Source of the DNA: an uncultured Oxalobacteraceae bacterium
Lineage (GTDB): Bacteria; Pseudomonadota; Gammaproteobacteria; Burkholderiales; Burkholderiaceae
DNA: 15,201 bases
NCBI GenBank assembly: GCA_946479255.1
Contig: CAMLFK010000110.1
Coordinates: forward strand, 1 to 15,201
Direction: 5' to 3'
The translations under genes and the position numbers were made by a program. Positions 1-7,140 of this stretch are shown here, piece after piece (positions within the stretch are counted from its first letter, which is position 1; each line of letters starts with the position of its first letter). A model generated the notes under the pieces. It had not been told where the DNA came from, searched no databases, and was given only the letters and a program-made list of their open reading frames with translations.

Positions 1-1385
1 GCAGCGGCTACTACCAGTCCGGCGGCGCCTTCGGCTTCCGCGACCAGCTGCAGGACGCGATGGCCATGATCCACACCGAACCGCACCTGCTGCGCGAGCA
101 CCTGCTGCTGTGCGCCGCCCACCAGTTCATCGAAGGCGATGTGCAGCACTGGTGGCACCCGCCGCACGACCGCGGCGTGCGCACGCACTGCTCGGACGAT
201 TACCTCTGGCTGCCGCTGGCGACGCACCGCTATGTGATCGGCACCGGGGACCGCAGCGTGCTGACCGAACCGGCGCCGTTCCTCGAAGGGCGCATGTTGA
301 AGCAGGAAGAAGAGTCCTACTACGACATGCCGCACCGCTCCAGCCAGACCGGCGACCTGTACGAGCACTGCGTGCGCGCCATCAAGCGCGGCCTGCGCTT
401 CGGTGCGCACGGCCTGCCGCTGATCGGCACCTGCGACTGGAACGACGGCATGGACCGGGTCGGCAACGAGGGCAAGGGCGAGAGCGTGTGGCTGGCCTTC
501 TTCCTGTACGAAGTGCTGCAGCGTTTTGCCGAAGTGGCGGTGCTGCATGGCGACCATACTTTCGCCACGACCTGCCAGAACGAAGCGCTGACACTGGCGC
601 GCAACGTCGAAGAGCATGCATGGGACGGCGATTGGTACCGCCGCGCCTACTTCGACGACGGCACGCCGCTCGGTTCGCACACCAACGACGAATGCCAGAT
701 CGATTCGATCTCGCAAAGCTGGGGCGTGCTGTCGGGCGCCGCCAATCCGGAACGCACCGCCATCGCCATGGCGCAGGTCGACAAGCGCCTGGTACGGCGC
801 GACTACGGCCTGATCCAGCTGCTCGACCCGCCGTTCGACAAGGGCGCGCTCAATCCGGGCTATATCCGCGGCTACGTGCCGGGCGTGCGCGAGAACGGCG
901 GCCAGTACACCCACGCCGCCATCTGGACCGCGATGGCGTTCGCCCGCATGGGCGACATCGAGCGCGCCTGGGAGCTGCTGCGCATGATCAATCCGGTGCG
1001 CCACGCGATGACGCCGCAGGACGCGGCGCTGTACAAGGTCGAGCCGTACGTGGTCTGCGCCGACGTGTATGCGGTCTCGCCGCACGTGGGCCGTGGCGGC
1101 TGGACCTGGTACACCGGATCGTCGGGCTGGATGTACCGCCTGATGGTGGAGTCGCTCTTGGGCGTATCGGTGGCCGGGCATCGCCTGACCCTGGCGCCGC
1201 ACCTGCCGGCCGACTGGCCGGGCTTCCGCCTGGATTACCGTTACCGCGAGACCGTGTATGCGATCTCGGTGGTGGCGTCGAATCAAGCCGGGCTCACCGT
1301 CGATGGCACACTCGTCGACGGCAATACCATCGACATGGTGAGCGATGGCGGGACCATTCAGGTGGAGTTGCGCGTGGTGCGCTAG
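1..1385 (+). CDS. GH94 / cyclic beta-1,2-glucan synthase-like protein, C-terminal part (5' end outside window)
   Basis: The reading frame is open from base 3 and ends at TAG 1383-1385, giving about 460 C-terminal residues; the start lies upstream of the window. The sequence reads like the GH94 phosphorylase-type domain at the end of NdvB/ChvB cyclic beta-glucan synthases: [18 protein letters not shown] at the very start, [31 protein letters not shown], then [11 protein letters not shown] with the DWND motif at bases 435-446. The first Asp of DWND is the expected general acid of GH94 enzymes (family knowledge). In cyclic glucan synthases this domain trims or controls the length of the linear glucan before cyclisation; complete proteins are usually far longer. 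A stand-alone GH94 phosphorylase remains possible because the N-terminal glycosyltransferase part is not visible. Distal residues fit the usual GH94 C-terminal beta domain. A strong terminator follows 50 bp later. Confidence 0.85.
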   Translation, partial: SGYYQSGGAFGFRDQLQDAMAMIHTEPHLLREHLLLCAAHQFIEGDVQHWWHPPHDRGVRTHCSDDYLWLPLATHRYVIGTGDRSVLTEPAPFLEGRMLKQEEESYYDMPHRSSQTGDLYEHCVRAIKRGLRFGAHGLPLIGTCDWNDGMDRVGNEGKGESVWLAFFLYEVLQRFAEVAVLHGDHTFATTCQNEALTLARNVEEHAWDGDWYRRAYFDDGTPLGSHTNDECQIDSISQSWGVLSGAANPERTAIAMAQVDKRLVRRDYGLIQLLDPPFDKGALNPGYIRGYVPGVRENGGQYTHAAIWTAMAFARMGDIERAWELLRMINPVRHAMTPQDAALYKVEPYVVCADVYAVSPHVGRGGWTWYTGSSGWMYRLMVESLLGVSVAGHRLTLAPHLPADWPGFRLDYRYRETVYAISVVASNQAGLTVDGTLVDGNTIDMVSDGGTIQVELRVVR

Positions 1386-1435
1386 CGCGTAAAAGCTGGG
1401 CACTCTTGCCTTCGTCCCTGACATCGTGTGAACCT

Positions 1436-1459
1436 AGCGCCCAACCGGGCGCTTTTTTT
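1436..1459 (+). terminator. Intrinsic terminator after the GH94 gene
   Basis: A perfect 7-bp stem AGCGCCC (1436-1442) / GGGCGCT (1447-1453) with loop AACC runs straight into seven T residues (1453-1459). This is a textbook rho-independent terminator, 50 bp after the GH94 stop. It separates that transcription unit from the low-GC islet downstream. Confidence 0.9.
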
Positions 1460-1544
1460 CGGTCTTGTGGTCCGGCAGTGCTCAGAGGCGCTTGCCTGCA
1501 CACCATTGAGAGCGCTCAACTGAGCAAACAAGGATGCACCTAGC

Positions 1545-2138
1545 ATGACGACATACCAACACCGCCGTAACCCGGCAAAGCGAGGCTCCATGATGAACAC
1601 GATGAAAAGACCACTTATCCGTCGCGCAAGCTCAGTTGCAAAAGCCCTTGCGATCTGCGCTGGATTGATGTTGCTGCTTCCATCAGCAAGAGCGGTAGAA
1701 CCATCACCACTAGATGCAGTCACCGACGTTCTTCGGGCCGCCCAATCGGCCACCTCTGCTGAGGTCTTTCTCGTGCCGAACACACTATCCACCGTAAAAC
1801 AAATCGATCAGGACGAAGTGCCCAAATATGGGTGCCGCTATCAAGTTAGCCAGGATCAAATGGGTGAACTGCTCGATGTAGTAAATCGGGCCGAGATCGA
1901 GGCGAGCGATGCTGGCCCACGGCGGCCCGACCTGCGCATTCTGATCAGGCTTTACCACAAGGGCGGCGCTGTAACCGCTTTGGCGTTTAGGGAGGGGGCA
2001 TTTCCCAACGATAGCAGAGTGCATGGCTTTGTCGACGGCGTCCGCGCTACGGCAGCCGCTCATTTTCCTGAAACCATACGACGCTGGGCTGCGGGCAACA
2101 CACCTACAGCACCCAACAGAAACGGAGTCTGCCCTTAA
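1545..2138 (+). CDS. Exported protein of unknown family, possible partner of the downstream zincin
   Basis: I do not recognise the family. A 197-residue product is predicted from ATG 1545 (AAGGA at 1530-1534, spacing 10). Starts at 1590, 1593 or 1602 are equally credible, because the signal peptide begins near residue 21: a basic stretch with KRP and RR, hydrophobic core about residues 32-45, and a Sec-type cleavage site after PSARA (residue 50). The mature part is about 147 residues with an alternating strand-like pattern (RILIRLYHKGG, AVTALAFREG) and just two cysteines, C97 and the penultimate C196, which could form a disulfide in the periplasm. No membrane anchor, lipobox or catalytic motif is visible. 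The zincin gene starts 26 bp downstream on the same strand, so the two are probably co-transcribed. Base composition is lower in GC than in all flanking genes. A periplasmic immunity or inhibitor protein for the zincin is an inference from context only. Confidence 0.7.
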   Translation: MTTYQHRRNPAKRGSMMNTMKRPLIRRASSVAKALAICAGLMLLLPSARAVEPSPLDAVTDVLRAAQSATSAEVFLVPNTLSTVKQIDQDEVPKYGCRYQVSQDQMGELLDVVNRAEIEASDAGPRRPDLRILIRLYHKGGAVTALAFREGAFPNDSRVHGFVDGVRATAAAHFPETIRRWAAGNTPTAPNRNGVCP

Positions 2139-2164
2139 GTGCGGATACCAATTGGAGATTTACT

Positions 2165-2743
2165 ATGCCTGTTACTGCCGAAGATTTATGGCTTATTAAC
2201 GCCGACGAAGCCGACCGCGCCAAGCTCGACAAAGCCCTCGACTATATTCAAACCGCCATGCCGATCAATGGCATGTCCGCGATTGAGGCGTTCGACAAAG
2301 AAAACGTGAAGATCGAGATTAATCACAGTGGACGACTAGACTACGACAGTTCGACCAGAACAATCAACTGGGACCCTGATGCGGGCATGACACTCCAAGA
2401 TGACGAAGGCAACTTTATCGGCGTCACATCGGCCGCATCAAATCTTCTTCATGAAATAAACCATTCCTTAGATCCCAACTACTTGGAGAATCGGAACTCG
2501 CTCAATGTCGAATGGGACAATGATGCAGAACGCTACGCAACTTACCGGACCAACGAAGCTATGAAAGAGGCGGGGGAGCCGGTGCGCGAAAATCATCAGG
2601 GCGATGTGATTTACGGTCCGGACCCCACTGAACACACCCAACACTGGGAGCACTTCGACGAGCCGAATTTCGGCGAACCGACCCAGCGCCCCCGTCCGGG
2701 GCGTCACGCTCCAGGCCATCTGGAAAATTCCGGCGCTCAGTGA
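2165..2743 (+). CDS. Stand-alone HExxH zincin, effector/toxin-like metallopeptidase
   Basis: A 192-residue protein starting at ATG 2165 behind GGAG (2154-2157, spacing 7). The central zinc-binding motif is HEINH in the context NLLHEINHSLDPNY, with H96 and H100 as ligands and E97 as catalytic Glu. Before it, strand-like segments (VKIEINHSG, TRTINWDPDAG) resemble the layout of NleD/M91-type and other effector zincins, where a beta hairpin and a D-P turn precede the HExxH helix. After it, DAERYATYRTNEAMKEAGEPVR carries possible third ligands (E122, perhaps D120) and a downstream Arg (R140). There is no signal peptide, membrane segment, PAAR, Rhs, LXG or other delivery domain. The C-terminal 30 residues are rich in Pro, Arg, His and Glu and look disordered. 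GC content is lower than in neighbours, suggesting transfer. Family-level assignment (metallopeptidase) is fairly sure; use as a secreted effector or toxin is inference. A housekeeping cytoplasmic protease or anti-repressor-like protease cannot be excluded. Confidence 0.75.
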   Translation: MPVTAEDLWLINADEADRAKLDKALDYIQTAMPINGMSAIEAFDKENVKIEINHSGRLDYDSSTRTINWDPDAGMTLQDDEGNFIGVTSAASNLLHEINHSLDPNYLENRNSLNVEWDNDAERYATYRTNEAMKEAGEPVRENHQGDVIYGPDPTEHTQHWEHFDEPNFGEPTQRPRPGRHAPGHLENSGAQ

Positions 2744-2915
2744 GAAAACTTCAAAGGCACGAATCCTCGCATTCTGCCGAAAGGGGCCGCAGGTTGATTC
2801 ATTCAGTGCGTACGTAGTTTGGGATTTGCATGGGCGAACGGAATCGATGGAATTGTGAAGGGAACTTTAACATCGCCGCCCTGTGAACTGCGGTCGTGCT
2901 TGCGGCTGCAGCTTC

Positions 2916-2943
2916 TTGTAGAAGGACAATTTTTAACTACGAT
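2916..2943 (+). promoter_or_regulatory. Weak candidate promoter for the PHP hydrolase gene
   Basis: The 292-bp gap 2744-3035 holds no convincing gene. Its only promoter-like pair is TTGTAG (2916-2921), a 16-bp spacer and TACGAT (2938-2943), in an AT-rich patch that ends with GATTAATTAA. Each hexamer matches the sigma-70 consensus at only four of six bases. It would give a leader of roughly 85 nt for the gene at 3036. Confidence 0.25.
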
Positions 2944-3035
2944 TAATTAAGCCTCCTCAAGCCCAAGAGCGTCGGGCATCAGCGACCCTGTTTGCATGGC
3001 GACCACAATGAAGTTTTCCTTTCTTGTGGTGATTT

Positions 3036-4592
3036 ATGCAACGAACTCTCCTCCTCGCTGCACTTGTCTCATGCACGCCGGCCCTGGCCGATCACCTCGA
3101 CCACCGCGAACTCGACGCCACCTTGCACGCGCCCTACAAAGGCCGCGCCAACGGCGCCCGTACCTTCACGCTGTCCTTGTCCAACCCGCACGCGGATCAA
3201 GTCCAGAACATCCCCTGGCGCGTCGAGATCCTCAGCCCATCGGGCCGCGTGATCGAACGCTGGCAAGGCGTGCGGCGCACCTTCCGCCGTCCGGTGGCGA
3301 TCCGCCTGGACTGGGCCGGCGGCCACCTTGCGCCGGGGCTGTACCAGGTGCGGATGCAGGCCGGCGAGGGCGATGAGCGCGTCATGCAAAACTGGACCAT
3401 CGCGGTCGGACCCGTCCCCACGGTGACCGCCACGCCGCAACAGGCCGCCGCCGCTATCACCGCGCTGCCCTACACGGTCCACTACGCCAATCTGCACAGC
3501 CAGACCAACCACAGCGACGGCGGCGGCGCGCTCTCGGCCTGTAGCGGCGCGCAGGCGCCGCAGAGCGGGGCTCACGGGCCGGCCGAGGCCTATGCCTACG
3601 CGCACAAGCAGGGCCTCGATATCCTGATGGCGTCCGAGCACAACCACATGTACGACGGCTCGGACGGCAGCGACCCGGCGGCCAGCCCGCTCAGGGCGCG
3701 CGCGCTGTACCAGTCTGGGCTGGCCGCCGCCGCGCGCTACAGCGCCGCCAACCCGGGCTTCCTGGCCCTGTACGGGCTGGAGTGGGGCGTGATCAACAAC
3801 GGCGGCCACCTGAACATCTTCAACAGCCGCGAGCTGCTGGAATGGGAAGTCGATGCGAAAGGGGAGCTGATGGGCGACACGCTCACGCCCAAGAACGACT
3901 ACGCGGCCTTGTACACCCTGATGCGCCGGCGCGGCTGGCTGGGCCAGTTCAACCATCCCTCGATCAAGGGACAGTTCGAGGTGAACGGCGCGGTGCTGGG
4001 CTATCACCCGGACGGCGACGAAGCCATGGTGCTGTGCGAAGTGCTCAATACTTCGGCCTTCTCCACCAACACCACGGAAACCGAAACCCGCCGCAGCGAT
4101 TATGAAGCCGCATGCAACAAGGCGCTGGAGGCGGGATACCACGTCGCCTTCAGCACCAACCAGGACAACCACTGCGCCAACTGGGGAGCGTCTTACACCA
4201 ACCGCACCGGTGTGCTGATCCCAACGGGGACGGCGCTGACCCAGGACAGCTTCCTGGAAGCCCTGCGCGCGCGAAGGGTGTTTGCGACGATGGACAAGAG
4301 CTCCAGGCTGGTGCTGACCGCGAACGGCCGCATGATGGGCGAACGTTTTGTGAACAGCGGCCCGCTCAAGCTGGAAGTGCAGTTCACCAGCAGCAGCGGC
4401 AAGAAGATGTCGACGGTATCGCTGATGGAGGGTGTCCCCGGGCGCGGCGGCACGGTCAGCGAACTGGCAGCCACGCCGGGTGTGACCGTCACCCCCAGCC
4501 CGGGCGAGCATTTTTATTATGCGAAGGTGATCCAGGACGACGGCAATATGCTGTGGTCAGCGCCGATCTGGGTAACCCACAAAGCCGATTAG
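3036..4592 (+). CDS. Exported PHP-fold metallohydrolase, CehA/McbA-like
   Basis: A 518-residue protein with a Sec signal peptide (hydrophobic residues 4-17, cleavage after ALA at 18), so probably periplasmic. Residues about 25-130 form a beta-sandwich-like N-terminal domain. The PHP phosphoesterase core follows, with metal-ligand motifs in the expected order: NLHSQTNHSDG (H154, H159, D161), ASEHNHMYDG (E201, H202, H204), GQFNHPS (N306, H307) and STNQDNHCANWG (D377, H379). A further beta-rich domain makes up the C-terminus. CehA/McbA relatives hydrolyse carbamate or phosphate esters, but most members have no known substrate, and none is assigned here. The start at 3036 was chosen because the signal peptide begins there; the ribosome binding site (GGTGAT, 3028-3033) is poor. 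The gene stands alone on this strand; its stop overlaps that of the convergent exporter gene. Confidence 0.82.
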   Translation: MQRTLLLAALVSCTPALADHLDHRELDATLHAPYKGRANGARTFTLSLSNPHADQVQNIPWRVEILSPSGRVIERWQGVRRTFRRPVAIRLDWAGGHLAPGLYQVRMQAGEGDERVMQNWTIAVGPVPTVTATPQQAAAAITALPYTVHYANLHSQTNHSDGGGALSACSGAQAPQSGAHGPAEAYAYAHKQGLDILMASEHNHMYDGSDGSDPAASPLRARALYQSGLAAAARYSAANPGFLALYGLEWGVINNGGHLNIFNSRELLEWEVDAKGELMGDTLTPKNDYAALYTLMRRRGWLGQFNHPSIKGQFEVNGAVLGYHPDGDEAMVLCEVLNTSAFSTNTTETETRRSDYEAACNKALEAGYHVAFSTNQDNHCANWGASYTNRTGVLIPTGTALTQDSFLEALRARRVFATMDKSSRLVLTANGRMMGERFVNSGPLKLEVQFTSSSGKKMSTVSLMEGVPGRGGTVSELAATPGVTVTPSPGEHFYYAKVIQDDGNMLWSAPIWVTHKAD

Positions 4593-5164
4593 AAGCCCAA
4601 CCCCGCACCAGCACCCAGCAAGGTCGCCAACCCCAGCACCGCAAAGATCAGCGCGGCGATGCCGTGCACGAGCTTTAAGGGAATGCGCTTGGCGATGCGT
4701 TCTCCAAACAGCACGGCCGGCACGTTCGCCAGCATCATGCCCAGTGTGGTGCCTATGACCACCGCCGTCATCTCCACATACCGCGCGGCCAGCGCCACCG
4801 TCGCCACTTGGGTCTTGTCGCCCATCTCGGCGATGAAAAACGCGATAAAGGTGGTCAGGAACACGCCGTGGCTGGCCAGTTTGGTGTCTTCGTCATCGAG
4901 CTTGTCGGGCACCAGCGTCCACGCGGCCATGCCGAGGAAGGACAGGCCGAGCACCCAGCGCAGCGCTTCCGCTCCCATCCAGTTGCTGACCCATGCGCCG
5001 ACCGCCGCGGCAAACGCGTGGTTGGCGACGGTGGCGACGAAAATGCCGAGGATGATGGGTAGCGGGCGGCGAAAGCGCGCGGCCAGCAGGAAGGCCAGCA
5101 GCTGGGTCTTGTCGCCGATTTCGGCGAGTGCCACGATGCCGGTTGAAACGAGAAATGCATCCAT
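4589..5164 (-). CDS. GDT1/TMEM165 (UPF0016) family cation exporter, probably Mn2+
   Basis: A 191-residue integral membrane protein made of two homologous halves, each carrying the family signature E-x-G-D-K-T: AEIGDKTQ (E15-T20) near the N-terminus and AEMGDKTQ (E113-T118) in the second half. About six hydrophobic segments are seen, with a short charged central loop (DKLDDEDTK, about residues 87-95). GDT1 family members use these acidic motifs to move Mn2+ or Ca2+ in exchange for protons; bacterial relatives such as MneA export manganese (family knowledge). The start at 5164 was preferred over the frame's upstream extension to 5296 because the first conserved helix begins at once and the extension is not hydrophobic. 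The stop (TAA, read from TTA at 4589-4591) overlaps the convergent gene's TAG. It is divergent from the aminopeptidase gene, sharing a 116-bp promoter region. I found no yybP-ykoY manganese riboswitch consensus in that gap. Confidence 0.88.
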   Translation of the reverse strand: MDAFLVSTGIVALAEIGDKTQLLAFLLAARFRRPLPIILGIFVATVANHAFAAAVGAWVSNWMGAEALRWVLGLSFLGMAAWTLVPDKLDDEDTKLASHGVFLTTFIAFFIAEMGDKTQVATVALAARYVEMTAVVIGTTLGMMLANVPAVLFGERIAKRIPLKLVHGIAALIFAVLGLATLLGAGAGLGF

Positions 5165-5189
5165 GTCGATGATCCGGATTGGGTGCCGG

Positions 5190-5198
5190 ATGATAGCA
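5190..5198 (-). promoter_or_regulatory. Candidate extended -10 promoter for the GDT1-family exporter
   Basis: Reading the minus strand, TGCTATCAT (5198 to 5190) is an extended -10 element: TGn followed by TATCAT, five of six consensus bases. There is no good -35 box 16-18 bp upstream. Transcription would begin near 5183, leaving a leader of about 20 nt, too short to hold a riboswitch. Confidence 0.4.
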
Positions 5199-5236
5199 GA
5201 GGGCGCGCGTGGCGCATCGCCCGCGCCATCCAAAAG

Positions 5237-5245
5237 TGCTATTCT
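5237..5245 (+). promoter_or_regulatory. Candidate extended -10 promoter for the aminopeptidase operon
   Basis: TGCTATTCT (5237-5245) fits an extended -10 element, with TATTCT as the hexamer. No -35 box is apparent. A start near 5252 would give a leader of about 30 nt before ATG 5281. It lies about 45 bp from the matching divergent element on the other strand, and both share TGCTAT. Confidence 0.4.
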
Positions 5246-5280
5246 CACTGCGCTCGTTTGGGTAGCAACCGTGAAAGAAC

Positions 5281-7140
5281 ATGATGAAACAGCCAATTTC
5301 CGTGCGCGCGCTGGTGTGCGCCGTATTTACCTTCTGGAGCGCGTCCGCCTTCGCGCTCGACCCGCTTAGCTATGCGCGCTACGACCAGGTCAAGACGCGC
5401 GCCGTGCACCTGGACCTCAAGGCGGACTTCGACAAGAAGTCGCTGTCCGGCTTCGCCGTGCTGTCGTTGAACTGGATCGACAAGTCGGCCCGCACGCTCG
5501 ACCTGGATACACGCGGCCTGACGATCGCCAAGGTCGAAGCGGCCAGCCCGGGCGGCGGCTGGACCACGGTGCCGTACACGCTGGACAAGCCGGACGAAAA
5601 GAAGGGCCAGGCCCTGCGCGTGACGCTGGCGCGCCAGAGCGAAAAAGTGCGCATCTGGTACCGCACCTCGCCGACCGCTCCGGCGCTGCAGTGGCTCACG
5701 CCGGCGCAAACCATGTCCGGTAAACGTCCCTTCATGTTCAGCCAGGCGCAGCCGATCAACGCGCGCTCGTGGGTGCCGCTCCAGGACACCCCGGCCGTGC
5801 GCTTTACCTACACCGCGCGCATCGACGCGCCACAGGGCTTGCGCGTGGTGATGAGCGCCGATAACGACCGCGGCGGCATCGGCCTGGGCGGGTGGCGCTT
5901 CAAGATGCCGCAGCCGATTCCCAGCTACCTGCTGGCGATCGGCATCGGCGAACTGCAGGCACGCCGCCTCGGCCCGCGCAGCGCGGTGTATGCGGAGCCC
6001 AAGCGCATCGCCGCCGCGGCCTACGAATTCGCCGACACCGAAAAGATGATCAAGGCGGCCGAGTCGCTGTACGGCCCGTACCGCTGGGGGCGTTACGACA
6101 TGCTGGTGCTGCCGCCGTCCTTCCCCATCGGCGGCATGGAAAACCCGCGCCTGACCTTCCTCACCCCGACCGTGATCGCGGGCGACCGCAGCCTGGTCGA
6201 CCTGATCGCCCACGAACTGGCGCACAGCTGGTCGGGCAACCTGGTGACCAACGCCTCGTGGAAGCACTGGTGGCTCAACGAAGGCTTTACCGAATACGTC
6301 ACCAACCGCATCATCGAAGCCATTTATGGCCCCGAATTCGCCACCATGAACCTGCAGATCGAGCAGGAAGAAGCGCTGGCGTCGCTGGCCGAGATCCCCG
6401 TGGCCAAACAGGCGCTGCTCACACGCGATGCGGATACCTCGGACGAGCTTTACACCGACAAGGGGCTGGCCTATCCGAAGGGGGCGTGGTTCCTGCGCAC
6501 GCTTGAGCAGCGCGCCGGCCGGGCGCAATTCGATCCTTTCCTGCGCGGCTGGTTCGACCAGCATGCCTTCCAAAGCGTGACCACCGGCCAGTTCATCGAC
6601 TACCTGCGCAAGAACCTGCTGGCGAAAAATCCTCAGCTCATGAGCGAGTCTGAACTGGCGGAGTGGCTGCATGGCCCGGGCATCCCGGCCAATGCCCCGC
6701 GCGCGGTCTCGCCGCGCCTGACTGCGCTGAACGCGGCGCGCGACGCCTGGCTGGCCGGCAGCCTGCCGACCGCGCAGCTGAACAATCCGAAGTGGAACGC
6801 GGCCGAATGGATGAAGTTCTTGAACGATATCGACGGCAAGGCCGGCGAGGCCCAGCTGCGCGAATTGGACCAGGCCTTTCAGCTGGCCCGCACCGGCAAC
6901 AGCGAAGTGGCGTTCCGCTTCTACCGCGCGGCCATCAACGGCGGCTACAAGGATGTGCGCCCGGCGCTGGAGGGCTTCCTGGTGAGCGTGGGTCGCCAGA
7001 AGTTCGTGGTGCCGCTGTACACCGCGCTGCGCAAGAACGAAGACGACAAGGCCTGGGCCGAAGCGGTGTACCAGAAGGCGCGTCCGCGCTACCACCCGGC
7101 CACCCAGGAGAGCGTCGACAAGCAGATGGCGGCGCGATGA
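5281..7140 (+). CDS. Exported M1-family aminopeptidase, leukotriene-A4-hydrolase-like
   Basis: A 619-residue zinc metallopeptidase close in length to human LTA4H (about 610) plus a signal peptide (residues 1-25, cleavage near SAFA). An N-terminal beta domain is followed by the GGMENP exopeptidase motif (G284-N288) in the context GGMENPRLTFLTPT, typical of the LTA4H branch. The zinc site is HELAHSWSGN (H311, E312, H315) with E334 in WLNEGF, exactly HExxH-x18-E. Y398 in AYPKG matches the catalytic Tyr of LTA4H. The C-terminal helical domain keeps GRQKF (R572, K574), equivalent to the carboxylate-binding Arg and Lys of LTA4H. Family knowledge points to release of N-terminal residues from short peptides; epoxide hydrolase activity is not implied. 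ATG 5281 and 5284 are both possible starts. The next gene overlaps it by ATGA, so the two are translationally coupled. Confidence 0.92.
   Translation: MMKQPISVRALVCAVFTFWSASAFALDPLSYARYDQVKTRAVHLDLKADFDKKSLSGFAVLSLNWIDKSARTLDLDTRGLTIAKVEAASPGGGWTTVPYTLDKPDEKKGQALRVTLARQSEKVRIWYRTSPTAPALQWLTPAQTMSGKRPFMFSQAQPINARSWVPLQDTPAVRFTYTARIDAPQGLRVVMSADNDRGGIGLGGWRFKMPQPIPSYLLAIGIGELQARRLGPRSAVYAEPKRIAAAAYEFADTEKMIKAAESLYGPYRWGRYDMLVLPPSFPIGGMENPRLTFLTPTVIAGDRSLVDLIAHELAHSWSGNLVTNASWKHWWLNEGFTEYVTNRIIEAIYGPEFATMNLQIEQEEALASLAEIPVAKQALLTRDADTSDELYTDKGLAYPKGAWFLRTLEQRAGRAQFDPFLRGWFDQHAFQSVTTGQFIDYLRKNLLAKNPQLMSESELAEWLHGPGIPANAPRAVSPRLTALNAARDAWLAGSLPTAQLNNPKWNAAEWMKFLNDIDGKAGEAQLRELDQAFQLARTGNSEVAFRFYRAAINGGYKDVRPALEGFLVSVGRQKFVVPLYTALRKNEDDKAWAEAVYQKARPRYHPATQESVDKQMAAR

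Noticed and set aside
110..1543. Long plus-strand frame overlapping the GH94 gene
   Set aside because: The product is an Arg/Ala/Pro-rich out-of-frame translation, while the other frame carries GH94 motifs. It also reads through the terminator.
2912..2935. Hairpin CTTCT-TGT-AGAAG followed by a T-run, possible terminator of the islet
   Set aside because: The stem is just 5 bp and AT-rich, the T-run is 7 bases away, and it lies about 170 bp after the zincin stop.
5165..5296. Manganese (yybP-ykoY) riboswitch or an N-terminal extension before the GDT1-family gene
   Set aside because: The conserved riboswitch loops were not found, the predicted leader is only about 20 nt, and the extension to 5296 lacks any hydrophobic or conserved segment.
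5245..7095. Very long minus-strand open frame (616 codons) opposite the aminopeptidase gene
   Set aside because: It is an antisense shadow of a GC-rich gene with clear M1 motifs; the product is rich in Arg, His, Gly and Ala with no recognisable domain. The same holds for the long minus-strand frames at 3069-4511, 7089-8591, 8687-10186 and 10113-11180.
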